From assembly GCA_017882125.1 (NCBI GenBank), contig JADGQC010000006.1, positions 1-40,646 on the forward strand: a stretch of 40,646 nucleotides of DNA, written 5' to 3'. Position numbers and translations under genes: made by a program. The notes under the pieces are model-generated. The model saw only the letters and a list, made by a program, of their open reading frames with translations. It ran no database searches and had not been told where the DNA came from. The stretch is from Anaerolineales bacterium. Lineage in GTDB: Bacteria; Chloroflexota; Anaerolineae; Anaerolineales; Villigracilaceae. This document shows, one piece after another, positions 16,491-23,841 of the stretch; the first letter of the stretch is position 1, and the number at the start of each line of letters is the position of its first letter.

Positions 16491-17354
16491 ATGTCTTTCT
16501 CACTTCGATTTGGCACAGTTGGTTCTCCGAAGGCAACTCCTCCCAACCCCGGCGGGACAGTGGGTGGGATTAAATACGCAGCTTCCATTGGTTTGGATGC
16601 GCTTGAACTAGCGTGGGTGCAGGGCGTGCGTGTCAGTGAAGCCACTTGTATGGCTATAAAGCAAGCAGCTGTGGAAAATGGCATAGCTCTTTCAGTTCAT
16701 GCACCCTATTACATCAACCTCAACGGTGATGAAGAAAAATGGCCGCGTTTACGAAAATACCTGATAGATGCTGCTCATTTCGGTTACCTGGCTGGAGCAA
16801 CTGATATTATCTTCCATCCCGGCACGTACTTTGGACGCCCACCGGAGGATGTTCTCAAGGTAGCCATTCCCCGGTTACAAGGTTGCATCGAAGAATTACG
16901 TAAGGATAACAACCCCGTGATCTTGCGCCCAGAGATCAGCGGTAAGGCTGCCATGCTTGGATCCCTTTCAGATGTGCTTGAGATGGCGAAAACCATCCCC
17001 GGTGTCATTCCATGTATAGACTTTGCTCACCTGCATGCCCGTCTGGGCGATGGGGCGATGAATACTTATGAGGAGTGGACACAGGCACTAGATTTATACA
17101 GCAATTCCCTTGGAAAAAAAGCGTTGCACAATATGCACATCCATCTTTCGGGTATCAATTATGGTCCAAAAGGAGAAATGAATCACCTTATCATGGAGGA
17201 AGCTGACCTGGATTTTGGTAACCTGTTCAGAGCCCTGAAAGACGTTGGGGCAAAAGGGCGGATCATGTGCGAAAGCCCGGTACTGGAAGTGGATGCGTTG
17301 AAATTCAAACATATGTGGATTGAAGTTAGCGGAGAAGGAAATTCAAGCAAGTGA
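16491..17354 (+). CDS. Endonuclease IV-like TIM-barrel protein (AP endonuclease family 2)
   Basis: The 287-residue protein has the fold and metal ligands of endonuclease IV, which cuts DNA at abasic sites using three metal ions. Ligands are visible in order: His in SVHAPYYIN, His in DIIFHPG, Glu in LRPEISGK, Asp and His in CIDFAHLHAR, His in HIHLSGINYG and Glu in CESPVLE. The length matches Nfo (about 280). It departs from the classical Nfo start, so it may belong to an archaeal-like or broader xylose isomerase-like subgroup. The ribosome site AAGGT lies at 16480-16484. It stands alone. Confidence 0.83.
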   Translation: MSFSLRFGTVGSPKATPPNPGGTVGGIKYAASIGLDALELAWVQGVRVSEATCMAIKQAAVENGIALSVHAPYYINLNGDEEKWPRLRKYLIDAAHFGYLAGATDIIFHPGTYFGRPPEDVLKVAIPRLQGCIEELRKDNNPVILRPEISGKAAMLGSLSDVLEMAKTIPGVIPCIDFAHLHARLGDGAMNTYEEWTQALDLYSNSLGKKALHNMHIHLSGINYGPKGEMNHLIMEEADLDFGNLFRALKDVGAKGRIMCESPVLEVDALKFKHMWIEVSGEGNSSK

Positions 17355-17471
17355 ATTTGGTAAATGGTTGTTTTCTCCTCCCTTACAAAAGGGTTATATC
17401 CCTGGTTTGGGACGGGCGCACGTTATTACCCATTTATGCGATAATTCAATTTAACTTGCCAGGGTTTGAGT

Positions 17472-17498
17472 TTGTGACAATCAGATGTCATATATAAT
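17472..17498 (+). promoter_or_regulatory. Promoter of the unknown gene at 17513
   Basis: A perfect TATAAT at 17493-17498 is preceded by TTGTGA at 17472-17477, with a short 15-bp spacer. The start of transcription near 17505 would give a leader of about eight bases, overlapping the AAGGAG ribosome site at 17502-17507. A very short leader is therefore implied. Confidence 0.55.
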
Positions 17499-17512
17499 CT
17501 CAAGGAGTCAAT

Positions 17513-18355
17513 ATGGATATTTATCTTGCTGCGGAGCGTGCCTTCCACCTTATCCCACAAATTTCTTTGGAAGTCGCGCGCGATCGACTCGAACAGAAAA
17601 AGACCAGCCTCGTGACTGGAACCCTGGGAGCTTTACTCGCTCGTCCGAAACCCGATGACATCCAAGTTGTGTCATTTGAAAACCGTTTGGAAGCATTTTG
17701 GTTGATCAACGTTGTTGTTCACACGGTATTTGAGAGAAACCAGACTTACACCATTCCTGTAAGTGGGAAGGAAGTCGACCATGTAACTGCGCTTGGCCAG
17801 GACTTGCCCGTAAATGTCACCAATAAAGGAGCAGTAAATTTTTTATTAGTGGGAGTCGAGCATTGTGTTGAGGAGAGCAAAGATTGTTTTACCTTTGACG
17901 GGTTTGGGAAGAAGGTTGACCTCAGTAAATATAAATCATTTGCCAGGACGGAAATTTCAGACCTGGGAAAATTTGCACCCGCAGGAGTTTTGGTCGTTCC
18001 GCCCGAAGCTCATGCATCCACGATTGTACGGGCGGTTTTAGCAGATGTCATCAAGCCAGTTCAAGCGCAAGTTATCCATGAAGAAAAAGTGACTGTTGAA
18101 ACTCTCGAAATAAACTTTCGACCCGTGTATGCCCTCGAGTATGAGTGGGTGACCAAGGGAAAACGTGTTGTGCTGGAATTTGATGGGCTCACCGGCGAAG
18201 TACACGCGGGCGGAAAAAAACTGAACGATCAGATAAAGGGCATGGTTACGCGCGACCTAATCTTCGACGTGACCGCAGATGCAATCGGTTTGCTTGTCCC
18301 AGGAGGAAGCATTGCTGTAAAACTAGTGAAAGCTGTTGTGGACCGCGGAAAATGA
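17513..18355 (+). CDS. Conserved-looking hypothetical protein
   Basis: I do not recognise this 280-residue protein. It has no signal peptide. Residues 1-35 are amphipathic helix, 50-130 appear beta-rich, and 135-185 contains a proline-rich turn followed by a helix. The segment FRPVYALEYEWVTKGKRVV followed by EFDGLTGEVHAGG resembles the pattern of PepSY-like or zinc-ribbon-associated domains where a strand is followed by D-x-x-T-G-x-V, but this is only a resemblance. The C-terminus (IGLLVPGGSIAVKLVKAVVD) is hydrophobic enough to touch a membrane. AAGGAG and a TATAAT box precede it, so it is expressed as a single gene, and a terminator follows. Confidence 0.75.
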   Translation: MDIYLAAERAFHLIPQISLEVARDRLEQKKTSLVTGTLGALLARPKPDDIQVVSFENRLEAFWLINVVVHTVFERNQTYTIPVSGKEVDHVTALGQDLPVNVTNKGAVNFLLVGVEHCVEESKDCFTFDGFGKKVDLSKYKSFARTEISDLGKFAPAGVLVVPPEAHASTIVRAVLADVIKPVQAQVIHEEKVTVETLEINFRPVYALEYEWVTKGKRVVLEFDGLTGEVHAGGKKLNDQIKGMVTRDLIFDVTADAIGLLVPGGSIAVKLVKAVVDRGK

Positions 18356-18421
18356 AATGCTGTTTTTGATCGAAGGAACAAGAAAAGTAATGTAACCATT
18401 GTCCAAATCTTTCCCAGATAT

Positions 18422-18460
18422 TAAATGATGCCCCCGCATTTGCAAGGAGGGCATCATTTA
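18422..18460. terminator. Bidirectional hairpin terminator
   Basis: A perfect 12-bp stem (TAAATGATGCCC / GGGCATCATTTA) with a 15-base loop is followed by TTTCATTTAT on the plus strand. It separates the unknown gene (plus) from the zinc-ribbon gene (minus). Confidence 0.8.
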
Positions 18461-18504
18461 TTTCATTTATATCACCGGTATTCAAAATGTCTCATATTTA
18501 GGGA

Positions 18505-19052
18505 TTATTCGGATCTGATCAATGACCCGCAAAAGTCGCACTCGATGGTTTGATCATCCACCCAGTTGGCATCACTTTTGTGGATGGGGCACCACATTTC
18601 GCACAGTTGGTTGGAAGTTGCCCCTGATGCGCAGCGACTGATGTCGGTTGAGCGGCCATTGGCCCAATCTTTGAACCGAACTCAGCGGTTATCGTATCCG
18701 CTGCGGAATTCATCCCTTTATTCGTCAATTTGCGGGTGATATTCCCGAAAAAGACGGGAGTGCGGTTGACCATTTGGGATTGAATGAATAATGTTAGCGC
18801 ACGGCGAGCTTGATCCAAAGCAGGTTGCTCATTATTGCTGTCGGCATATGCGTGGGCGGCCTGGGCATGCAGGTTTGCCGCACGTCGGGGATGGGCAGTG
18901 GTTTCGAGTTCGCTGGCAAGAGAGGCGAAAAGGGGGGCTGCCTGCCCGGGGTGTCCGCTGGCAACCAACTGGTTGGCTTTGGCCAATGATTGCATTTGGA
19001 TGGGGTTAATTGGGTTGGCTTGAAAAGCAGCTCTACGAATCCGTCGGAACAT
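18505..19052 (-). pseudogene. Frameshifted zinc-ribbon/TPR-like protein
   Basis: The open frame from ATG 19052 (after GGAGG on the minus strand) encodes a helical N-terminal part (about 1-115; TPR-like, for example PGQAAPLFASLASELET and RRAANLHAQAAHAYADS), a linker, and the first half of a zinc ribbon (NCAKCGAP). It then drifts and stops at 18519. Adding one C to the run of four (18586-18589, G on the plus strand) restores IHKSDANWVDDQTIECDFCG and then a stop at 18505, giving the second CxxC pair. So a single-base deletion has removed the second half of the zinc site. This may be a true mutation or a base-calling error. The function is unknown. Confidence 0.8.
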
Positions 19053-19124
19053 AAGAGCCTCCATTGTCAATAATTTTATATAAAGGAATTGTAATCCATT
19101 TAATGTGGGGGGAAAAAACAACTG

Positions 19125-19169
19125 GGATCAAAAAAACAAAAATCTCCGGATCTTTCAAGGACCCGGAGA
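19125..19169 (-). terminator. Terminator of the mevalonate operon
   Basis: On the minus strand the stem TCTCCGG / CCGGAGA (19169-19163 with 19149-19143), extended inward by a few more pairs, is followed by TTTTTGTTTTTTT. It lies just after the DUF35 gene. Confidence 0.8.
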
Positions 19170-19179
19170 GTGATATTTT

Positions 19180-19584
19180 CTACGCTGGTTTCAGAACCGG
19201 CCTAAATTTATAGCCATAAATCAACATGCCGCGTTCGTCGCCATCAGAGCGGAGGCGGCGAGTGACCATTTCCACGGGCATTCCAATTTCGGGGTGCGCC
19301 TCCCCCAGGTCGGTTAGCTGTGCGGTCACCAAGGGACCTTCTTCAAGTTTCACCAGCGCTACTGTGTATGGGGCGGTTTCATCGAATCCAGTAGGAGCTT
19401 CATAAATCGTGGTAAACGAAAATACAGCACCGCGTCCACTAAAAGCAAATGTGGTTTTGGCATCCTGCCCGCAGGCGGGACAAATATCCCGGGGTGGGAA
19501 TATTTTGGTATCGCAGTGTGGACATACTTCACCGACCAGTCCATACCGTTGTTGATTTAGTCGCCAGTGGCGGGGAATTTCCAT
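19180..19584 (-). CDS. DUF35 OB-fold / zinc-ribbon acyl-CoA-associated protein
   Basis: The 134-residue protein has an N-terminal rubredoxin-like zinc ribbon (CPHC about 21-24 and CPAC about 35-38) and an OB-fold domain (about 48-130). In archaea, proteins of this family bridge acetoacetyl-CoA thiolase and HMG-CoA synthase and channel the intermediate between them. Here it is the last gene after the thiolase-like and HMG-CoA synthase genes, so the same role is likely. A good ribosome site (AAGGAGAT) lies before its ATG on the minus strand. It is 90 bases downstream of the thiolase gene and is followed by a strong terminator. Confidence 0.92.
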   Translation of the reverse strand: MEIPRHWRLNQQRYGLVGEVCPHCDTKIFPPRDICPACGQDAKTTFAFSGRGAVFSFTTIYEAPTGFDETAPYTVALVKLEEGPLVTAQLTDLGEAHPEIGMPVEMVTRRLRSDGDERGMLIYGYKFRPVLKPA

Positions 19585-19674
19585 AATTTATCTCCTTGAT
19601 AGAACTAATTAGAGATTCTACCCACTCCGTCTATCAGGAACTATCAGGCTTTTCCCCTTCCGGTTTGTCCCCCT

Positions 19675-20841
19675 TTAGAGCATGGTTTCCAGGATATGAG
19701 TTACTGCGATAGAGGCGGGACCGCCCAAACATTGGATGAGGGCAAGCCGGGCTCCTTCGATCTGATTTTGGCCAGCCTGACCTCTTAACTGCGCAGTTGC
19801 TTCGACCGCCTGGTAAACGCCCGTGGCGCCTCCCGGGTTTCCGCGGGCTTTGAGGCCACCCAAGGTGGCGCACGGGAGTTGTCCAGTCAAGGCGATGGCA
19901 CCATCCCTGGCAAGTTCCCACCCTTTTCCCCGACCTGCAAACCCAGCCGCCTCCAAGGACATGGCGGCGAATATGGAAAAGAGGTCATAATATTCAAACA
20001 AGTCGACCTGGTCGAGGGTGAACCCGGCTTTTTGCAGGGCCTGCAAAATGGATGCCTGTGCGGCGCCGAACCACAGCATATCGCCACGCTCAGCCAGGGC
20101 AAAGGTGTCTGAGGCGATGGTGGAAGCCGCCAGGCGGACGACCGGATGCGGAAAACCATTCGGCAGCAATTCCCGCCGGGTGAGAACCAGGGCGGCTGCA
20201 CCATCAGCGTTGGGGGCAATGTCATATATGTTCAAAGGTTCGCACACGGGTTCGGCTTTCGTATAGACATCCAGCCCAATAGCCCTGCGATACATGGCGA
20301 ACTTATTTCCCACACCATTGGCGTGAGCGGTCAACGGAAAATTCGCCAACCCACCCGCAGGGATTTGATTTTCATAAATATACCGGTTAGCGAGGAGAGC
20401 TGCCTGGGAGGTGAGCGTCATCCCGTGAACCGACTCGTAGTCAGAGTCTGTCTGGGAAGCGAGAGCAGCCTCCAGGTCGGGGCCGATCACATCAGTGAAT
20501 TTCTCCACCCCAACTACGAGTGCAACGTCCGCCAAGCCGCTTGAAACGGCAAGATAACCCTGTCGCAAGGCAGCTCCCCCGGAAGCGCCTCCAGCCTCGA
20601 CCGTGGAAGCTTCAATGCCGGTCAATCCGGCGTAATCTGCTAGCAGGGCCCCCAGATGCGCCTGGCGGGAAAGGGAGGATGCAAGCATGTTGCCAACATA
20701 GAGGACCTGTGGTTTTAATCCCCCGGAATCCTGCGTGGCAGCCTGGATGGCTTGCAACGCCAATGTACGCAGAGAGGCGTCCCAATGTTCTCCAACAACC
20801 GTTTGTCCAATTCCTGCAACGATGATATCTGTCATAATCAT
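19675..20841 (-). CDS. Thiolase-superfamily protein lacking usual catalytic residues
   Basis: This is a 388-residue protein of the SCP-x/archaeal thiolase type, found in an HMG-CoA synthase operon where the partner would be acetoacetyl-CoA thiolase. The fold signatures are clear ([13 protein letters not shown] about 81-93, [25 protein letters not shown] about 328-344, QCLGG about 370-374). Key residues differ from active relatives: the nucleophile Cys expected at position 85 is Gly (codon GGC), the His of the HD motif is Tyr285 (EYYDLF), and the His of GHPxGATG is Asn335. Cys371 is present. The start overlaps the HMG-CoA synthase stop (ATGA). It may be a non-catalytic subunit, or work by other chemistry. 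Confidence 0.9.
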   Translation of the reverse strand: MIMTDIIVAGIGQTVVGEHWDASLRTLALQAIQAATQDSGGLKPQVLYVGNMLASSLSRQAHLGALLADYAGLTGIEASTVEAGGASGGAALRQGYLAVSSGLADVALVVGVEKFTDVIGPDLEAALASQTDSDYESVHGMTLTSQAALLANRYIYENQIPAGGLANFPLTAHANGVGNKFAMYRRAIGLDVYTKAEPVCEPLNIYDIAPNADGAAALVLTRRELLPNGFPHPVVRLAASTIASDTFALAERGDMLWFGAAQASILQALQKAGFTLDQVDLFEYYDLFSIFAAMSLEAAGFAGRGKGWELARDGAIALTGQLPCATLGGLKARGNPGGATGVYQAVEATAQLRGQAGQNQIEGARLALIQCLGGPASIAVTHILETML

Positions 20842-21917
20842 TTCATCGCGATCTTGCCGCGGAAGCGGGAATATGTTGCATAATCAATTTCCGTGCGGCG
20901 AGCGATGTAGTCCTGGGTTTTAAGAGCTTTGTCACGACGCTCGAGCAGTTTTTCGGTGACGGTGATGTCAAAAGCATCCGAGCCTGCCCCGGAGCCAAAT
21001 GAAACCATTAATATTCGATCTCCCGGCTGGGCTATATCCAACGTGGCAGTCAGCCCAATGATGGCGGCACCAGCATAAGTGTTTCCGATTACCGGAGATA
21101 AAAGCCCGGGTTTGATCTGCTCCGGGGTGAACCCGAGCAGAGAGGCAGTGCGTTGGGGGAATTTTGTATTGGGCTGGTGGAAGATGGCCCATTTGTAATC
21201 GGCGGGTTTTGTGCCCATTTCTTCCATTAAGGTCTTCCCGGCGGTAGTACTATGCTTGAAATATGCCGGTTCACCGGTGAAGCGGTTGCCATGTTCAGGG
21301 TAGCGCTGGTACTCGCGACGCCAAAAGTCGGGGGTATCCGTTACGAAGGAGTAGGAGGCGTTTATGGTTGCGAGACTTTCCTCTGCGGGACCGATAATAA
21401 AAGCAGCTCCACCTGCCGCGGCAGTGTATTCCAGCGCATCACCGGGTTTTCCCTGGGCGGTATCCAGACCGGCAGCCACGGCGTAGCGGGCCATCCCCGA
21501 TCCAATCAGTCCCATCGCCATGACCATGGCTTCCGTGCCAGCCTTGCAGGCGAATTCCATATCTGCGGCCTGGACGTGGGGGGCAGCGCCAATCGCTTCG
21601 GCGACAATTGTGGAAGTTGGTTTGACCGCATAGGGGTGAGATTCCGACCCGATCCAGACAGCGCGGATCTCAGCCGGATCAATCCCGGCACGTTTCAAAG
21701 CGTTCCGCACCGCCTCGAGAGACATTGTGACCACGTCCTCATCCAATCCAGGAACAGCCTTCTCTTTAATGGGCAACCCGGAAGTGCGACCGCCGACCCA
21801 AACGCGGGCAACTTCCCTGGCAGGTAATCGATATCGAGGCACGTAGGCTCCATAGCCAATTATGCCTACAGGTTTGGCGGGTATAAGTAATTTAGTATTT
21901 GGTCGGGTTGTGGTCAT
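20838..21917 (-). CDS. Archaeal-type hydroxymethylglutaryl-CoA synthase
   Basis: The enzyme condenses acetyl-CoA and acetoacetyl-CoA to HMG-CoA, the committed entry to the mevalonate pathway. The 359-residue length and sequence fit the archaeal type more than the longer eukaryotic form. Catalytic residues are intact: Glu60 (GLDEDVVTM), Cys124 ([10 protein letters not shown]) and the His in [11 protein letters not shown]. The C-terminal GSGAGSDAF loop is also present. It lies 15 bases after the lipoprotein gene and overlaps the thiolase-like gene by four bases. With the DUF35 protein it probably forms a multi-enzyme complex. Confidence 0.95.
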   Translation of the reverse strand: MTTTRPNTKLLIPAKPVGIIGYGAYVPRYRLPAREVARVWVGGRTSGLPIKEKAVPGLDEDVVTMSLEAVRNALKRAGIDPAEIRAVWIGSESHPYAVKPTSTIVAEAIGAAPHVQAADMEFACKAGTEAMVMAMGLIGSGMARYAVAAGLDTAQGKPGDALEYTAAAGGAAFIIGPAEESLATINASYSFVTDTPDFWRREYQRYPEHGNRFTGEPAYFKHSTTAGKTLMEEMGTKPADYKWAIFHQPNTKFPQRTASLLGFTPEQIKPGLLSPVIGNTYAGAAIIGLTATLDIAQPGDRILMVSFGSGAGSDAFDITVTEKLLERRDKALKTQDYIARRTEIDYATYSRFRGKIAMK

Positions 21918-21932
21918 GAATTTACCTTTTAT

Positions 21933-22457
21933 TTAGTTTAATGGAAGAGGTGACTCAGGCAAACTATTGTCAACGATAATCATAAGTTGAAAATCTTTTA
22001 TTTGAACCAGGCCGCGCCCTTCACGAACAGCTTCAAACATGACAGGGTAGCATTGAGGTCCGCGAATCGACCCGTTCGAGATGTAACCGATCAGTCCAGC
22101 CGGTATCGATTTTAATAAATCCTGAAGCGGATATATTCTATCATCCAGGTAGATCCAAAACCGGGTGGTGACGTGGACGATCAAGCTTTTCCCATTATCC
22201 TTAATCGTGATGGACCTATTAATTAAATCATTTAGTTGACCGGGCTCAGGAGTCGAACATGGTCCTGGCAGGGGAGTAAAGGTTTGGATTGAATCGAGAG
22301 TTCCTTGATATTGCTGTGTCTCTGTCAGCGGGGTTTCTGAAATGAGCGTATTTTGAACAGTTGATTTTTCCTGGGTGGTATTAGAAATGGGTTGTGATTT
22401 TCCACAAGCAGACAGCGAAACGGCAAACAGTAAACAAACAAGAATCCTAGAGTGCAT
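21933..22457 (-). CDS. Putative lipoprotein inside the mevalonate operon
   Basis: The 174-residue protein has a type II signal peptide: MHSRILVCLLFAVSLSAC, with the lipobox ending at Cys18. The following 50 residues are rich in Ser, Thr and Gln and probably disordered. The rest (about 75-165) is mixed beta/alpha with no family I recognise (ITIKDNGKSLIVHVTTRFW, LQDLLKSIPAGLIGYI). It starts two bases after the HMG-CoA reductase stop and ends 15 bases before HMG-CoA synthase, so it is translated in the operon. Its AT-richer composition and unrelated nature suggest that it was inserted there. A link to isoprenoid metabolism is not evident. Confidence 0.78.
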   Translation of the reverse strand: MHSRILVCLLFAVSLSACGKSQPISNTTQEKSTVQNTLISETPLTETQQYQGTLDSIQTFTPLPGPCSTPEPGQLNDLINRSITIKDNGKSLIVHVTTRFWIYLDDRIYPLQDLLKSIPAGLIGYISNGSIRGPQCYPVMFEAVREGRGLVQIKDFQLMIIVDNSLPESPLPLN

Positions 22458-22459
22458 GA

Positions 22460-23749
22460 TTATTTTCGGTCTTTCAGGAATTGTTCCGCTCGATCAATCC
22501 TTACCGTCTTTTCAGCCACCATCTTCGCAGCCACTTCATCCACCAGCGTGCCAGTCGCTCCGGCGGCAATTGCCACCTGACGAGCATGAAGAGTCATGTG
22601 CCCGGACTGGATGCCTTCAGTAGCGAGGGCGCGCAAAGCAGCCATATTTTGCGCCAGCCCAACCGAGGCGATTATCCCTGCCAATTCTCCGGCGGTTTTA
22701 ACACCCATTAATTTCAGCGCGGCGATGGCTGCCGGGTGAACCCGGGTGGCCCCACCTATAATACCAACCGCCATCGGCATTTCCAGCTCACCGGTCAGAT
22801 TCCCATCCGCGTCCCTGCCCCAGGTACTCAGACTGGTATAGCGACCGTCACGGGCAGCATAGGCGTGCGCTCCAGCCTCGATGGCGCGCCAGTCATTGCC
22901 GGTGGCGATGACAACTGCATCCACGCCATTCATGATGCCTTTGTTGTGCGTGGCAGCACGGTACGGGTCAGCTTCGGCGAACGCCCAGGCTTCGATGATC
23001 CCATCACGAACTTGCTCGCCTGTATACATATGGCCGGAGGGATCCTTGAAAGCCAGATCATCAAGCAATACCGTACATCTGGCTTTTACCAAGCGCTTAT
23101 CCGCAAGGTTGGACAGGATCCTTAAGTGGACACGACCCCCAGTGATACGGGCGATGTGCGGGGCGAGTTTTTCACAAGCAGTGTTGACCGCATTGGCACC
23201 CATAGCATCCCGGACGTCGTAAATTAAATGCAGCACCAGGAATTGACCGATGGGAGACGCCTCAATCACGCGTATTTCCAAGTCGCGCGCCCCCCCCCCA
23301 ACCTTGGTTAATACCGGGTCCAGCAAGTTGGCCTCAGCAAGCAATTCGGATTTGTGTTCGAGCAGTTTCATGCTGGCATTCATCAGATCTTTTACATCCA
23401 AAACCTGTATCTGACCGATCATTTCCGGGGCGGACGTGGAGGCAGTAAACCCACCTGAAGCACGAACCAATTTTGCCATAAAAGAGGCTCCAGCCACCAC
23501 TGAAGGCTCTTCGATCACCATTGGGATGAGCACCTCCCGTCCATTAACAATAAAATTCATCCCCATCCCGAGCGGAAGTCCAAATACTCCCACTACATTC
23601 TCGACCATATCATTAGCCTGCTCCGACGAGAACCCGGAAACCTGGAAAGCGGCAAGGTCCGCAGGATCAAGCCCGGCGGCCTCTGCCAGCTTCTCAAGCC
23701 TTTCTCCCAGGGGCAAATTGTAAAATCCAGCGATTCGGGAAGAGGTCAT
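22460..23749 (-). CDS. Hydroxymethylglutaryl-CoA reductase, class II (degradative-type fold)
   Basis: The enzyme reduces HMG-CoA to mevalonate. The 429-residue length and motifs (ENVVGVFGLP about 50-59, DAMGANAVNT, ATHNKGIMNGVDAV, the late SGHMTLHAR with the catalytic His) place it in class II, the bacterial type of Pseudomonas and Staphylococcus. Paired with an archaeal-type HMG-CoA synthase it makes a mosaic pathway. A run of ten C (23290-23299 on the plus strand) codes for GGG plus the first base of an Ala codon in the middle of the gene and is a likely slippage site. A TAAAAT box six bases before its ATG suggests a leaderless message. Confidence 0.95.
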   Translation of the reverse strand: MTSSRIAGFYNLPLGERLEKLAEAAGLDPADLAAFQVSGFSSEQANDMVENVVGVFGLPLGMGMNFIVNGREVLIPMVIEEPSVVAGASFMAKLVRASGGFTASTSAPEMIGQIQVLDVKDLMNASMKLLEHKSELLAEANLLDPVLTKVGGGARDLEIRVIEASPIGQFLVLHLIYDVRDAMGANAVNTACEKLAPHIARITGGRVHLRILSNLADKRLVKARCTVLLDDLAFKDPSGHMYTGEQVRDGIIEAWAFAEADPYRAATHNKGIMNGVDAVVIATGNDWRAIEAGAHAYAARDGRYTSLSTWGRDADGNLTGELEMPMAVGIIGGATRVHPAAIAALKLMGVKTAGELAGIIASVGLAQNMAALRALATEGIQSGHMTLHARQVAIAAGATGTLVDEVAAKMVAEKTVRIDRAEQFLKDRK

Positions 23750-23761
23750 GTTTCCATTTTA
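23750..23761 (-). promoter_or_regulatory. -10 box placed for a leaderless mevalonate-operon mRNA
   Basis: On the minus strand TAAAAT (23761-23756) is followed by GGAAAC and ATG. The GGA could also be read as a short ribosome site, so the leaderless reading is not certain here. The -35 position is weak. Confidence 0.45.
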
Positions 23762-23790
23762 TCAGGGTGGGCTGGCAAAATCTATCAAAC

Positions 23791-23820
23791 TTGTCATAAA
23801 ACGTATAAGTAGAGTAAAAT
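23791..23820 (+). promoter_or_regulatory. Promoter of the GAF histidine kinase gene
   Basis: TTGTCA (23791-23796) and TAAAAT (23815-23820) are both 5/6 matches to consensus with an 18-bp spacer. Transcription near 23827 leaves a short leader with TGAGG before ATG 23842. It lies 29 bases from the divergent mevalonate -10 box, so the two promoters share regulatory space. Confidence 0.7.
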
Positions 23821-23841
23821 TATCTATATTGAGGTATCCGA

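Noticed and set aside
21252-21827. Plus-strand open frame of 191 codons
   Set aside because: It lies fully opposite HMG-CoA synthase, whose catalytic motifs are intact. The product is low-complexity and has no recognisable domain.
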